NCBI RefSeq assembly: GCF_016808095.1
Contig: NC_068975.1
Location: forward strand, 34,204,001-34,268,000
Length of the DNA stretch: 64,000 bases
Direction of reading: 5' to 3'
DNA from: Vigna angularis
Taxonomy: Eukaryota; Streptophyta; Magnoliopsida; Fabales; Fabaceae
The notes under the pieces were generated by a model, which was given only the letters and a program-made list of their open reading frames with translations, ran no database searches and was not told the DNA's origin. Shown piece by piece: positions 21,892 through 35,329 of this stretch (its first letter is position 1; every line of letters begins with the position of its first letter). Made by a program: the position numbers and the translations under genes.

Positions 21892-24228
21892 TTTTTAGCA
21901 GCATGTAGCTTAATTTAAATTGCTTAAACAAACAGAGTGCAAAAGTGATATAAATATTTTTCAGAACAAGTATCATGATTATGTTAATTGAAGCATATGA
22001 TTTTGTTGCAATAAGGTTTTACATAAAAGCCGTTCACTGTTTAATATAATCTTTTTTATACTGAATTTGATGTGTAAATTTAATGTTGCTCTAACTAAGC
22101 TAAACATGACATGAAAAAATATATGAATCCGAAACCGACAGTAACCTACAATATCAGCGAAAAGAAATTGGAGGCAAAATCAACTACTTAACTAATTAAT
22201 TTCAAAACTTCATTCATTATATTATAAGCTTGCCCATTGCGTGTCATAACCATTTCTACCACCCACACAGAGTTGACTTTTCAACTCCTGCTTTATTCTA
22301 TTCTTTCTTTCTCCATTCACTTCACAAAATTAATCATTTCCAAAATTCTCTTCTCATTATTTATTAAGACAAAACACATGTACCCATAATATGCAATAGA
22401 AAAAACAATATAAATAAATATAAAACTTATAATATATTCTACAATAATTATAGAAAACTTGCGAAAATAAATAAATAATATGAACTTTTATAAATTTTGA
22501 TTTTCATATTTTAAAATAAGTAAATATATCAAAATTAAAAAAAAATCAATTTCATATTAGAATTTAAAAATTAAAAATACAATTAACCCTTAAAATAAAG
22601 TTTTTTTTTATGTGAATGTTTGAATTTCAAATATTCCATCACAAATTTATTCCAAAAATAATTTCAATAAAGTAAAAGAAATGTTTATAGACGATTTTAT
22701 CCTCGAAACGATGAAATTTTTTATTGTGACCGACCAAATAGAAAACTGAAAAGGAAAGGAAAGTTATGGTGCATAAAAATATAGGCAGAAGCTTAAATCA
22801 GAGGAAACACGTACAGTACATTGTTGCGTGAAGAAATAATATAATTCTTGAAAAGTTGTTATCCTTCAGACCATGCTACGTGACAGCCTCAGTTTCTTGC
22901 AAGCCTTCTTCTTTGAGTTCCGAAACTACCACCCACTAAGTCTCGGTTTCTTTTCATGGAATTCTGGTCCAACACAAAACATAAATAACAACGAAACCCA
23001 TGTTCTATAATAAGATTAATCCCAGAGCATGGCATGTAACAAAATTCATATGTTACGTGTGTTTGTTAAATGATTATAGTAGGCTAATAACACCAACAGA
23101 CAAAAACAAGTGCAACTTTTTAGAAAAATTAAAAAAATATTATAAATAAATTGTGTCACGATAATATATAATTTTATTGTAAAATAGTCATATTAAAATA
23201 ACGCGATATTAATTCAAATTTTTAAAATTAAAATCGTGTTAAAATTTAACTAAAACACTTTTAACTGAAAGAGTGTTATCTTGATATAATTATTATTTTT
23301 ATCAAAATTAAATTAAAATAATATTATTTTTTATATGATTTTAGTTTAAAAATTTATACATTTAAAAATATTACACAGTTTACTCATAGTTATAATTTTT
23401 TAAAATTTATCAATTTCTTTCGGTAATTTAAAAAGAATGCAGCATAGTGTTTTCGCGAATCATACAGTAAAATTCAATATAACAAATTTAATACTTGTTA
23501 AACTCTTACAAGTAATTTATAATATTTTATATAGTACTATTTTAATTATTATCCATATCCTTTAATAGTATAAATACGATTATTATTTATGTTATCTTTG
23601 AATTGAAAATTTGCAACCGACTTGAATTGGTTAGCAATATATTATACGAAATTACAGGTGAGCAGTGACAGATACACGTGTTGGTGAAAAGGTGGTTGCA
23701 CTAGCAGCCACCACTACATGTGTGAGTGCCAATGAAGAGGGAAGTAAGTACCCATAAGCTTGGAAGACCACAAAAACACATGTTGAGACCTAAAAGTCCA
23801 ATAAATCTTCATTTTTCTCAATAAAAAATAATAATCATTTTAATCGACAGACCAAACTCAAATTATATAAACCAATTTACTAATAATTAATTAATAATAA
23901 CACAAAATGTCATAATAATTAATAGTTATACAATAACACAAAATAATAATATATCATATATGTATACAATTACATATATCTTAAAGGTTGCTTTTATAAA
24001 ATAAAATAGTATAATTGTTTAACTTAATTTGACTTTTGAATCTTCCATTTAGAAATTGGAGTAGAGGTAAGTTGAATTGAAATGTTTACTTTGTTTTAAA
24101 TATATTTATTAAAATATGCTTAGCGATAACTTTTTAAAAATACATATACCAAGAGTAATAATTTTATTTATTAGTCATTGGTTATTAATGTTATTATGAT
24201 ATTAAAATGTTATTAGTGAAATAATTAT

Positions 24229-24289
<61 letters not shown>

Positions 24290-24903
24290 TTGTAGTCTCT
24301 ATCTGGTAAATATAAGTTTTGTATATATAAGTTATTCATAGAATATTTGTTTTTTTTGGATAATATAATTTAAAGAGTCTGGGGTTCTACGTGGTACTGC
24401 AATATCAAAATTTAAAATAAAAATTGAATCAACCCAATTTTAATTTTTTTTAAATTAAACTTATAAACTTATGGAATTAACGTCCATTTCTAATTTGTCA
24501 CAAATAACTATTATAAAAATAAGTTTGAAATAAATTTTTTAATAATTATGTGATTACCATTTTAAATCAAATTTAATAATACAAATGTTTATTTAATTTA
24601 AAAAACATAACAATAAAACCATAAAAATGCTTCAATCTTTCACTTTTTTCCTTTGACTAAAAACACAAAAACCCTAATGGGTGTAAGTTTTGGTAGTTTA
24701 GGATATTTTGGCACCGGAAAAGGTGTTCAATTTTGCTGGTTCGATTTTTGTGGCACAACAATTGGCTAATGTGAAATAAAACAATAAGAAAAGCGAAAGT
24801 ATTAACAGTACAAATTGCGAAAGCAAATAAATAAATAAAAAGGAAAAGATAAAAAAGCAAAAGAAAAATAGAAACGAATTAATGGTGGTATATACTCTTC
24901 CTT
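21892..24903. other. AT-rich intergenic region
   Basis: No gene seen. It contains an (AT)n microsatellite at 24231-24286. The ORF at 24657-24860 (-) is low-complexity. The last few hundred bases form the promoter of the CIPK gene. Confidence 0.45.
24231..24286. repeat. (AT)n microsatellite
   Basis: Uninterrupted AT dinucleotide run of about 55 bases. Confidence 0.95.
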
Positions 24904-24910
24904 ATATAAG
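24904..24910 (+). promoter_or_regulatory. TATA box of the CIPK12-type gene
   Basis: TATATAAG lies about 285 bases upstream of the ATG at 25191 and is followed by CT-rich, leader-like sequence ('cttctctctcg'). Confidence 0.5.
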
Positions 24911-25190
24911 CATCTCTTCTCTCTCGTTCATTCCCTCACCTGTTGTTTGAATTTGAACCAAATACGATAAATTTATTTACACACATCATCACACTCTCTC
25001 TCACACATTGGAAACCTCAAACAAATCAAAACCACAACCTTGTTCCTTCCTCCATCCGTTCACTCTTTTCAACAACCTTCAATACAGGCCAATCCAGACA
25101 CCAATCACCACCAACCACCTTCATTATTCTCTTCCTTCAACCAAAACAAAACAAAACTTAGCCTCCAAATTTCAAATCCAAGGGCCATCC

Positions 25191-26681
25191 ATGGCCGCCG
25201 CCACCCCCACGAGCCATCACAAGAGGGAGCCATCGAACCTTCTATTGGGTCGTTTCGAGATTGGGAAACTCCTTGGACATGGAACCTTCGCAAAGGTCTA
25301 CTACGCGCGGAACCTCAAAACCGGCGAAGGCGTGGCCATCAAGGTAATCGACAAGGAGAAGATTCTGAAGGGAGGTTTGGTGGCACATATAAAGCGCGAG
25401 ATCTCCATCCTCCGCCGCGTGCGCCACCCCAACATTGTCCAACTCTTCGAAGTAATGGCCACCAAGAGCAAGATCTATTTCGTAATGGAATACGTTCGCG
25501 GGGGCGAGCTTTTCAACAAGGTCGCGAAAGGAAGGCTCAAAGAAGAGGTTGCCAGGAAGTACTTTCAGCAGTTAATCTCCGCGGTGGGGTTCTGCCACGC
25601 CAGAGGGGTGTACCATAGAGATCTCAAACCTGAAAATCTCTTGCTTGATGAGAATGGTAATCTTAAGGTCTCGGATTTCGGGTTGAGTGCGGTTTCTGAT
25701 CAAATCCGACAGGATGGGTTGTTCCACACTTTTTGTGGGACACCTGCGTATGTTGCTCCCGAAGTCTTGGCGAGGAAAGGATACGATGGTGCCAAGGTGG
25801 ATCTCTGGTCTTGTGGGGTCGTGTTGTTTGTGTTGATGGCGGGGTATTTACCCTTCCACGACCAGAATGTTATGGCAATGTATAAGAAGATTTACAGAGG
25901 GGAGTTTCGGTGTCCCAGGTGGTTTTCTCCTGATTTGTCCAGGCTTCTCACAAGGCTTCTTGACACCAAGCCCGAAACCCGGATTGCGATTCCCGATATT
26001 ATGGAGAACAAGTGGTTCAAGAAAGGGTTCAAGCAGATCAAGTTTTATGTTGAGGATGACAGGCTTTGCAATGTGGATGATGACGTGCTTTTGGACAATG
26101 ATGACGATGTTGCTTCTGTTGCTTCTTTTTCGGATTACTCGATTTCGGAGTCTGATTCCGAGGTTGAAGTTAGGAGAAAGAATGCTCCTTTGCCTAGACC
26201 ACCTAGTTTGAATGCTTTCGACATTATATCGTTTTCCCCTGGGTTTGATCTCTCTGGGTTGTTTGAGGAGAAGGAAGATGAAACCAGGTTCGTGACTGCT
26301 GCACCAGTTAACAGGATTATTTCCAAGTTGGAGGAGATTGCTCAGTTGGTGAGGTTTACAGTGAGGAAGAAGGATTGCAGGGTGAGTTTGGAGGGTACCC
26401 GAGAGGGGGTGAAAGGGCCTTTGACCATTGCTGCTGAGATTTTTGAGTTGACACCTAGTTTGGTTGTGGTGGAGGTGAAGAAAAAGGGAGGAGATAGAGC
26501 TGAATATGAGAGGTTTTGTAACAATGAATTGAAGCCAGGACTGCAGAATTTGATGGTGGAGGAGTCTTCAACTTCTTCAGGATTGTCTACACCTCAACCT
26601 TCCTTGCTACGTGGACTTTCTGAACCTGTTTCGGATATTTCTTCTGAAATCGGAAGCCCATGCTATATGCCTTCCGTTTAG
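25191..26681 (+). CDS. CIPK12: CBL-interacting protein kinase, CIPK12/CIPK19 type (SnRK3)
   Basis: Intronless, 496 residues. The frame is open further upstream, but the ATG at 25191 is preferred: it sits in a good context (CC ATGG), and the family's N terminus (a short variable tail before '[19 protein letters not shown]') begins just after it. The kinase domain is complete: nucleotide loop (about 28-36), VAIK lysine (about 51), HRD (142-144), DFG (162-164) and APE (189-191). A linker leads to the NAF/FISL motif starting 'NAFDIISF' (about 341-358), where calcium-loaded CBL proteins bind and relieve autoinhibition, followed by the phosphatase-interaction region. It would transmit calcium signals to transporters. 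The acidic linker (runs of D and S near 296-325) is family-like. CIPK12 and CIPK19 are close paralogues, so the exact name is uncertain. Confidence 0.94.
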   Translation: MAAATPTSHHKREPSNLLLGRFEIGKLLGHGTFAKVYYARNLKTGEGVAIKVIDKEKILKGGLVAHIKREISILRRVRHPNIVQLFEVMATKSKIYFVMEYVRGGELFNKVAKGRLKEEVARKYFQQLISAVGFCHARGVYHRDLKPENLLLDENGNLKVSDFGLSAVSDQIRQDGLFHTFCGTPAYVAPEVLARKGYDGAKVDLWSCGVVLFVLMAGYLPFHDQNVMAMYKKIYRGEFRCPRWFSPDLSRLLTRLLDTKPETRIAIPDIMENKWFKKGFKQIKFYVEDDRLCNVDDDVLLDNDDDVASVASFSDYSISESDSEVEVRRKNAPLPRPPSLNAFDIISFSPGFDLSGLFEEKEDETRFVTAAPVNRIISKLEEIAQLVRFTVRKKDCRVSLEGTREGVKGPLTIAAEIFELTPSLVVVEVKKKGGDRAEYERFCNNELKPGLQNLMVEESSTSSGLSTPQPSLLRGLSEPVSDISSEIGSPCYMPSV

Positions 26682-28271
26682 TGAGGTAGAGAAGAGAAAA
26701 GGGTAAAACTAAAACCTTCTCTCCGTCTCTCACTTTCTCTTTTGCTTTATTTATTTTTTTATAGATGGTGTATGAAAATCGGTAAAAAATTTTGCCCACA
26801 GAATTCTCCTGCTTTTAGGTTTGCTTATTGACTAAAGCGCTAGGTGCCTACTGTGTTGGTATGCTTAAATTATATACGAGAAACAAATGGCTAATTGAAT
26901 ATAGTGAATGTGTATATGTGTATGTATTTCTACTTTTCTTCATTCGTTGTTGCTAAACTGTACATTACTTTGGCTTTGTACATCAACTAATCAGAAATAG
27001 CAAAACGGTTTAGTGCTAGTCCAGGTGGCAATCCACTGGCTCTTTGTCTCTTCAGAAATTCCTTTGAAATTAGAGATGTATCTCTTGATAGATGTTAAAT
27101 AAGTGGGGGACTGGTGAGAGAGATTGACGTAGAACGTGTCCATGGGCTAATGGCCTATAATATAAACGAGCATATCTTTTCATTTGGAAGAGGAACATAT
27201 CCTTTCGTGTTTGAAGGTGTAACTGATGAACACATTCAATGGTCCAGGAGCACCTAAGAATCCAACTAACGAAACCATTACAATATTAAAAAACACCAGT
27301 AACTAAGAATATTCCTCCTGCTACAAATTGTTACTTTGTTTTTGCTCGATCAAATTCTGGCAATTTCAGTGCATAGCATGCTGAAGAAGATGGATGGAAA
27401 CCTGGTTTGGTTGCACACTAAGTTAACATGTTGTATTTGTCAAAGGTTTCATACTTAAAAAATAAGTATCGTTTTGTCCAATCTAAAAGCTAGGGTATGG
27501 TTAAGCTGCAGGTATTATAAAGTATTATTGAAGTTTCTTATTTCTTAACCATGCACAAAGAAGCTCCCATTTACTTGAGAACAAAGTTGGGCTTTAACCC
27601 TGTAAAGTAATTGTTGTAAATTTCAACTAGTTAACGCAAAGTATTATTAAGACTCCTCTCAAATGTGTGTTCAGTTTCCCTTTATAAGTTGATGTTTAGT
27701 CTTTGAAAACATAAATACACAGACGCTTATTATGTTATAAAAGTAACAAGTTAAGCAAATTGAAGAGAAAAAAAGCGTACTTACATAGTCAAAGTCCATA
27801 AAAAAAGAGAGAAATTAAGCAGAGATTATTATCTAAATGGATGGCTTTTCTTCTACATGTGTTATCTTTGTAGTGGCACAATAAATTTCCAAAATTTATC
27901 TAAAAATAGAATCCACTATAATGCTATTTAAAATCTCATACACAAGTTTGGCACAAAACGGTTCTGTAGGACAGAGGCAATAAATAGGAAGCATTGACTA
28001 TTAATCTTGGAGATGGGACTGATACTGATTACTTATCAGTTCTGAAAGAAACATTGCATGACATCATCCATGTTTGGTTCTCTGTTCAAGTTGCATGACG
28101 TCATCAAAATCCATTTTTCTTAGTTCTCATTCAAAATTCTTCACACCTTACGACAAAATTTGTAAACGTGGATACTAAGAAATAAAAAGAAAATATTTAC
28201 TTTAATGTTTCAACATGATAAATCAGATTTAGTTTTGATCAACAACAAAAAAATATTTAATATTCTTTTTA

Positions 28272-28636
28272 GAGTTAAATATATATTTGGTTTTTTAATT
28301 TTTAAAAAATTAGAATTAGTTTTTTTTTAAGTTTTGGATTAATTTAGTTTTTGTTTTAGAATTGTATGACTTTAATTCTTTTAATCAAATTTTGTTAATT
28401 TTATTTGAGATTTTAAATGTGTTTTTGAGTTAACATTTAAAAAAATGTCAAACAGTACAAACAATTTAGATATTATCATTAAATATATTTGAAATGTTAA
28501 ATAAACTTAACAAAATTTAATTAAAAAAATTAAATTCATATATTTCATTGAAAGACTAATTTGGGTTAAAATTTTGAAAAGAAACTAATTTCAAATTTTA
28601 TTGAAAGTTAAGAAGCTAAAACTATATTTAATCCTA
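28272..28636. mobile_element. MITE-like element, GTTAAATATATTT family
   Basis: Left end GAGTTAAATATATATTTGG and right end ACTATATTTAATCCT are inverted copies of each other. The interior repeats 'aattagtttttttt' and 'aaactaatttcaaatttt' as inverted arms. The pattern is familiar from legume genomes (termini resembling GGTTAAATATGTTTTT). Related copies lie at 30977-31314 and 45256-46485. The target duplication is unclear. Confidence 0.5.
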
Positions 28637-30681
28637 TTTTTTACAAATCTTTTCATTATGTTATAAAAATTAAATACATTTAAGATAAAATAAAGCTAAT
28701 TGTAGGAGGAAAAGAAAAAATAAAACATGCAAAATTGTGTGCATTATACTCATAAAAAAAGTTTGTATATATAAATACAAAATGTAACTCAACTACAAAT
28801 CAAATAATTAGTACAAATATTAAAATATCATAAAGGTTAATCAATTTTGATTACCTATGACAAATAGTCACATGAGTAACTCTAACAATAAAAGTAATTC
28901 ATAACACCATTAATTATATAATATGTCTTGTTAAAACCTTAATAGTACAAATATTTTGGATAAGAACACAGGTTAAAGATAAAGAGTATACATTTTTTTA
29001 TTCTTTAATACAATAATGTTCGTCACATTTTCTATTTTTTCTCTCATATAAATTCTACATTATTAAGATAGCTAAGTCCAATCTTATAAACCAATTGTTA
29101 AAAAGTTTTACTTGGTAAAGACTTTGTAAATAAATCTATCAAAATTTTCACATAAATGAATCTTTTGGATCTCTACATCACATTTTTAATTAACTGTTAT
29201 CTTTATATATGATTGTTGAATCTATTTTTTTTTCTATGATAAAGCACAAGTTTGTTATAGATGTTAAATTATACACTTTAACTAAACACATTCCCGATCT
29301 ATTTTATGTAATGCTAAATTTATGCATGATTCGACAATATTATTGTTATAATTTATTTTATAAACCATTATAAATTTGTTTTGCGAATAAATATCATATT
29401 TATGATAAATCATTACGATGATATAATAAATAACTTGCATCATCTTTTTAACAATTTTAAATACATAAAGTTATTTGAGAATCAAATAATTAATTATCTA
29501 AAATAAATATTTTGGAACTTTCACCTTTTTTTTTATTAGGTCATCTTCCCTTTTAGCTTCTTTTTTTTTTCATTCCAGTTTTTATCTTTGAAATTAATAG
29601 GCTTACCATGCTTCAAGTGTCTTTTTGGAATCACCAAACCTCTTTAAATATTTTATGAATTAATATTAATTTTACTTTTAACAATGGATATATATATATA
29701 TGATTTAGTTACGTACTCTTTTTATTCAATAAAAACATATTATAATTGATTAACTAATTTTGTAAATAAAGTATTTTTTGAATTTTCCGCTTACATTTTT
29801 TGTACGAGAATTAAGACAAGATAATAATAATTGATTCAAACCAATATATTTCTCCCATTATTATTTTTATTTTTTTAATATTGAAAAATTTATTCATCTT
29901 GACAAATCAAACGGTAAATAAGTGTCATGTTAATGATTTAAGATATTTTATTATTGATGGAGAGATATTTATCATTATTAATAAAATAATTTTTAATTTT
30001 TGACCAACAAAATTGTAACACGTATCATCTTCCTTGCTTGCTCCTCTCTGTGGTGGTGGGTTTATATGGCCCACAGACCACAGGTTGGAGCATTTATTGA
30101 ATTGCAGAGTGGCAAATTAAAGGAACCAACAGGAGCAGGTGCCCTCAAAATAATTTATTTATGTGTCCTCCCTCACTCTCATTTGTTATTTTCTAAGTCC
30201 TCTACACAAAAGAAAAATCCCAAGAGATTTAAATTACTCCCCTTTTCTCAATAATAAAATCCTTCTTCCATATAAGCCCACCATAAGATAAACTATAGCT
30301 TCATAAAATTTTATACTTTAGTTAGGTTTAAATTAAACCTTATAAAATTCCATTTTATTATCAATTGCACATTTCATTTTATAATATTTATACCATTATG
30401 TAAACGAAATTCATCTTTTTATGTACACACTTTTTTATAATTTTTATTTTTTAAATTAAAATAATTATCTCACTAATTTTATTTTTTAACTAACCGATCT
30501 TTTAAATTTAACTACTTTTTGGTTGACGGTTTGCTTTTCTACATTTAACTACTTTTTTTATCTAAAATAATTATATACAATAAAAAAAATTACTTACAAG
30601 ATAAATAAATATTATTTATAATAAAATTATAAATGTTATTAATATTTCTTTTTATAATTATAATTTTATTATTTTCTTGTT

Positions 30682-30684
<3 letters not shown>

Positions 30685-30733
<49 letters not shown>
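30685..30733. repeat. (AT)n microsatellite
   Basis: AT dinucleotide run of about 49 bases. Confidence 0.95.
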
Positions 30734-30736
<3 letters not shown>

Positions 30737-30976
30737 TCTTTTATATTGTCAAAGTTTGTTAAGACAGATTCTAATCCATTATTTTTATGTTAAGAAATGA
30801 ATTTTAAATCTAATTTAATTTTACAAATTTAAATTGTAAAGTAAAGTTTATATATATTTATATATTGCAAATTGATTTTATATCTAATAGATTGATGACT
30901 TCCAATAAATATTGAATAATACTTTTTAGTTATTTTATCCAAATAATATTAGGTGAAAGTGTGATAATATTTTTAT

Positions 30977-31314
30977 AGGTTAAATATGTTTTTAATTTTT
31001 AAACTTTGATAAAAAAAATTAAAATTTGTATAAATTTGATATAGTTTAGTTCTCAAACTTTAAAAAATAATTAATATAATACTTTTAACTAAACTAAGTT
31101 GATTTTTTTATGTGTCAAACAAATTTTAAGATGATATTTGAATTATTTACGTCATTTTAATACATTTTAACTCAAATGTTAGTCTAAAACATTATTTAAC
31201 AAACTGGAAAAAAAAACATCATTAACTTAAAATAATCAGTTTTTTAAAGTTTGAAAAATAAAATGTAAACTAATTCTAATGTTATGTTCAAATTTAGAAA
31301 CATATTTAATACTA
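30977..31314. mobile_element. MITE-like element, GTTAAATATATTT family
   Basis: Left end AGGTTAAATATGTTTTTAA and right end GAAACATATTTAATACT are inverted. The interior resembles the copy at 28272-28636, including the '(a)acattt...gtcaaac' and 'aactaattctaat' stretches. Confidence 0.5.
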
Positions 31315-31599
31315 TTTAAAAAAAAATCAGATGTTACATGTAACCTAATATTTTAATTGGGTAACAATTACTTAACCAAAATAATTTAACACTTTATTTT
31401 ATTTTTTAATTTACAAAGTTTAAATCTAGATCTTAGAAAGAAAAAGAGTATGGATGTTGGAAGAAAGTTGCTCCCCTCTCTTGTTTGCCTTTGTCGACGT
31501 GTGTGGAAAGAAAATTTAAAGCAACTTTTCAAACCGCTTATTTTCACACTAATATTAGGAAATTTGTGTTTGAAATCGACACAATTCATTTGTAAGGTA

Positions 31600-31602
<3 letters not shown>

Positions 31603-31687
<85 letters not shown>
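31603..31687. repeat. (AT)n microsatellite
   Basis: AT dinucleotide run of about 85 bases, which gives a spurious Tyr-Ile repeat ORF. Confidence 0.95.
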
Positions 31688-31689
<2 letters not shown>

Positions 31690-34345
31690 AGTTAGATAAT
31701 CAATTATGTATCTAAAATATATATAATTTTGTATTACTTAATTGGTTTTATCATTTTTAATTCTTACAATAATAAATAATTCAAAATATATTAAAATAGG
31801 AAATAAAATAAAATATTTACTAAATAATTCAAAACATATAAGTGTAAACTTTTTAAGTAGATATTAAGATAATTTAAATATATATTTTTAAAATCTTTCA
31901 AAATATATTTTATAAATAAAACAATAATAAGAGTTTCAGACGTTAAAACAAGATAATGTTTTAGAATTTGAATACAATAATTATATTATTTTAATTTGTA
32001 ATGTTTTCATACATTGGCATAACGACATGCTAATTGTATTGTTGTTAATATTTTTGTTGCCATTGGAGTTTTGTTTGGAATAAGTTAAAGATAAGAAGGA
32101 CAGAAATATACGTACTAATATAAATTTATGGATAAAATTTAATAAATGCTAAATAAGTTTTTTTAATGAATAGTTATTTGTAATCGATTTAATTATTTTA
32201 ATAACACGTTTACAAATAAAGTGGGTTTATTAGCATTTGTTTTATTATCACAGTGAATAATTAAATTTTTTTTAAAATAGATTAATTTTTTTTAAACTTC
32301 CAGTTAGTAGTACAATTTTTTTAAATTCTTTTTTAGAAATATTAGTTTTATTTGTATTAATATATTACGATGTAATTTTATTTAAATTATCCTTTGAGAT
32401 TAATCATTTATTGAACTTCATATTTTAAAGAATTACCTTTACACAGTCTTATTCAAAATAAAAAAAAAATTGATGTACTAAAACAAAACACAGTGTATTT
32501 AATATTTGTGACTAAATAATAAATAGACACGTCTCATAATAATAATAATAATAATATTAAATATTTTGTTTGAAGGATATGTATTTAGATGGGATAATTG
32601 GGATGTGGTGGTTTGAGTTGTGATGGTGATTTGATTTTTGGAGCATATGGTGTGAAAACAGGTGTTGAATGTCTCCATTATAAAAATCACATAACTTGTT
32701 AAAGTGTGGAAAAAGAAGTGGTTATCATAACACAAACCACCAATCAAATTTCAACTTTATAAGCAGATAAGCTATCTTCGATTCACCTAAACCTGTCTTC
32801 CTATCATTTGTTCATATCTTGCCTAATTTTAATCAGTCATTTTCTGTTTCTGCGTTTCTTCCAAAGTCATGAAGACGCTAATAAATTACCTTAAACAAAT
32901 CTTCCACTTACATATTTACCCTCCACGTTGCCCTAATTACGTTTCTTAATTGAGTAGTTAGAAGCCAGAGAACACCAATTCATCTTACTCATAATCCATC
33001 TAGGTTACACCAGTTTGAAAAGAGAAGCAGAACATCATGAAACACGACAAGAAATAAAATACATTATTACTTTCTTTCAAGATAAATCTCACCTTAAAAA
33101 AGTGTCTCCTAGGTAGCATCTTCAAATTCGTTGGATTGTTGGAGTTGAGGCCTACAGGTGTTGTGTGACTGTGACATCACTCATAAGATCCATTGTAGGA
33201 AGCAACAATCACTATCTAACTTTAAAATTATACATAATATTTTTCATACATGTTATAATTATATCATCATCATTATCATTATTTGTTTCCCAATATTTTA
33301 CACCAATAATCAAAATATATTATGTTCTAGAAATATAATATTAAACAATGATGGTAAAACGAGTTATTTGACTGAAATATGTTTTTAGAGGAGGAAATAA
33401 TGTTTTCTAAGGAATAAATTAATATTAATAATATTATTTGCCGACAAAATGGTCTACCAAGAATGTTTAGAAGAACTGGTTAGCGTGTTTATATTATTGG
33501 GTTTATTTTGTGTTGTATGTGGTTGGGATGTAACCGTGGATTCAAATATTCAACCACAAATCAGAGGCGATGATTTTGAAGTGAATAAAAAATAAGCAAG
33601 TATTTACAATGTCAATCATATCATGAATCACACATAAAGAGTCTTTGGCGTGCAACCTACTAATGTCACCTCCTGCTAATGTTGCACACTTTCAATTATA
33701 TACTCAACTCATATTCAAATGTACTTTTTTATTATTATTTAAATTTACAACTATCATTTATGTAAAAATCCAATTTAATACAAAATATAAATGGTTTTAT
33801 GATTTAAATTATTTTAAACTTAATTGCTTGATCCTTGGTATAGGACACACATTTAAAAAAACCTAATTAATATTTAAGAAAAAAAAAACTGTTATTGCAT
33901 ACACACTGCGATAACAACTCAAAAATTTTATTTTTCATGATTAAACATACCAACTGTGATATTTTTCTATTATATCTTCAATATTGATCACATGTAAAAT
34001 TAAGATATTCTATCTCATTAATAACTCACTAAAACACATTCAACTTTTTTACAAGGATTGTGCCTTGAAGTTAATTATTTTTTGCTTTTATTTTGTATTT
34101 TCCCAAAACAAAAAGAACTTGGTTGAAATGAAATGTGTCATCTATCAATTCATCAACAATAAGATTGTTTTTTCAACATCTATGAAATTTTTTAGCATCT
34201 TCCTCCTTTAGAATGGGTTTTTCAGAATATAAAAAGTGCATTCAGAAAAAGTTTATTATAATAAAAAAAATGTGTTCAGAAATTTTATTGAGATAAGAAG
34301 GCTCAATAATAAATAGTATATTAAATTTCTGGATCATATAGAATA

Positions 34346-35081
34346 AAGTGACGCTTCCTCCACCATTCCATTTTCTTTTCCACTTCCTCAATTTTTTTTA
34401 AATTCTAAATTTATTCTTTTTACTTTTTACTTTTACTAATTTTACTTTTTATTTTTTAAAATTCTAATTTCAATCTTCTTTCACTCTCACTTTTCCTTTT
34501 ACTCTTAACAGCAAGCTCCCATCCTCTATGTCACTTTCACTTTCTCTCTTTCTCTTAATTTCCATTTCGGTTAACACAAAATTTGACAGAAAGAGAAGAA
34601 GATAAATTGAACTAACTATTTTTTCTTTTATTCACTTTTTATTTTGTACTCAACAAACATACTTCTCTTTTATTGTACCATTGTAAGCACAGATATAATT
34701 TTAAGCATATATTTTCAAGTTTGGGTATTCAAAGACAAGGAAGTGGGGAAATTTTTTTTAGCAGACTATATTATGGAATCATGATACTTCATCACTCATC
34801 AGAAGTTATAAATGTTTTAAATTTGTACCATGCAGAATTTATTTTTTTTATCAAATTTTGTGTTAACGGAAATGAAAATTAAGAGAAAGAGAAAAAGTGG
34901 TAATGAGAAGTGAGAACTTGTTGCTGAGAGTGAAAGAAAAAATGAAAACGAAAGGGAATTGGAATTAAAATTTTAAAAAATAAAAAGTAAAATTGATAAA
35001 AGTAAAAAGGATAAATTTAGAATTTAAAAAAAATTGAAAAAATGGAGGAAGAAAATAAGGGTAACTGAGGGAGCATCACTC
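34346..35081. mobile_element. Mutator-like non-autonomous element, family 1 copy 1
   Basis: Long terminal inverted repeats of about 200-230 bp. Left 'gtgacgcttcctcc' through 'ttaacacaaaattt' mirrors right 'gtgttaacggaaatg' through 'ggagcatcactc'. The flanks TATAGAATA (34337-34345) and TATATAATA (35082-35090) match at 8 of 9 positions, the target-duplication length of Mutator-type elements. No transposase is visible; internal ORFs are spurious. The same family occurs at 45272-46106. Confidence 0.78.
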
Positions 35082-35329
35082 TATATAATATAGTGTCTCT
35101 CGGCCCAACAGAAGTTTACTAATATCATATCTGGAGTCCAGCCACAACTTCATATACACATTGCTAAATGTAATCCCTATTAGGTTACTTATCTGATACT
35201 TCACATTTTGGATAAAATATATTTTCGCTATTCAAAATATTTCAGAATGATGATTTTAATTTTCTAAAAGAAGTTTTAGTCCCTATTTATCTTAAAAATC
35301 GATTTTTATGTTTTTGACGAAAAAATTAA

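Larger units (their letters stand above)
26682..34345. other. long gene-poor AT-rich region
   Basis: It begins with the 3' UTR of the CIPK gene. Nothing after that looks like a gene. It holds two MITE-like elements (28272-28636 and 30977-31314), (AT)n runs at 30685-30733 and 31603-31687, and an (AAT)n run near 32537-32556. ORFs at 30000, 31386, 32499, 33158, 33645 and 33984 are low-complexity or lack domains. Confidence 0.45.
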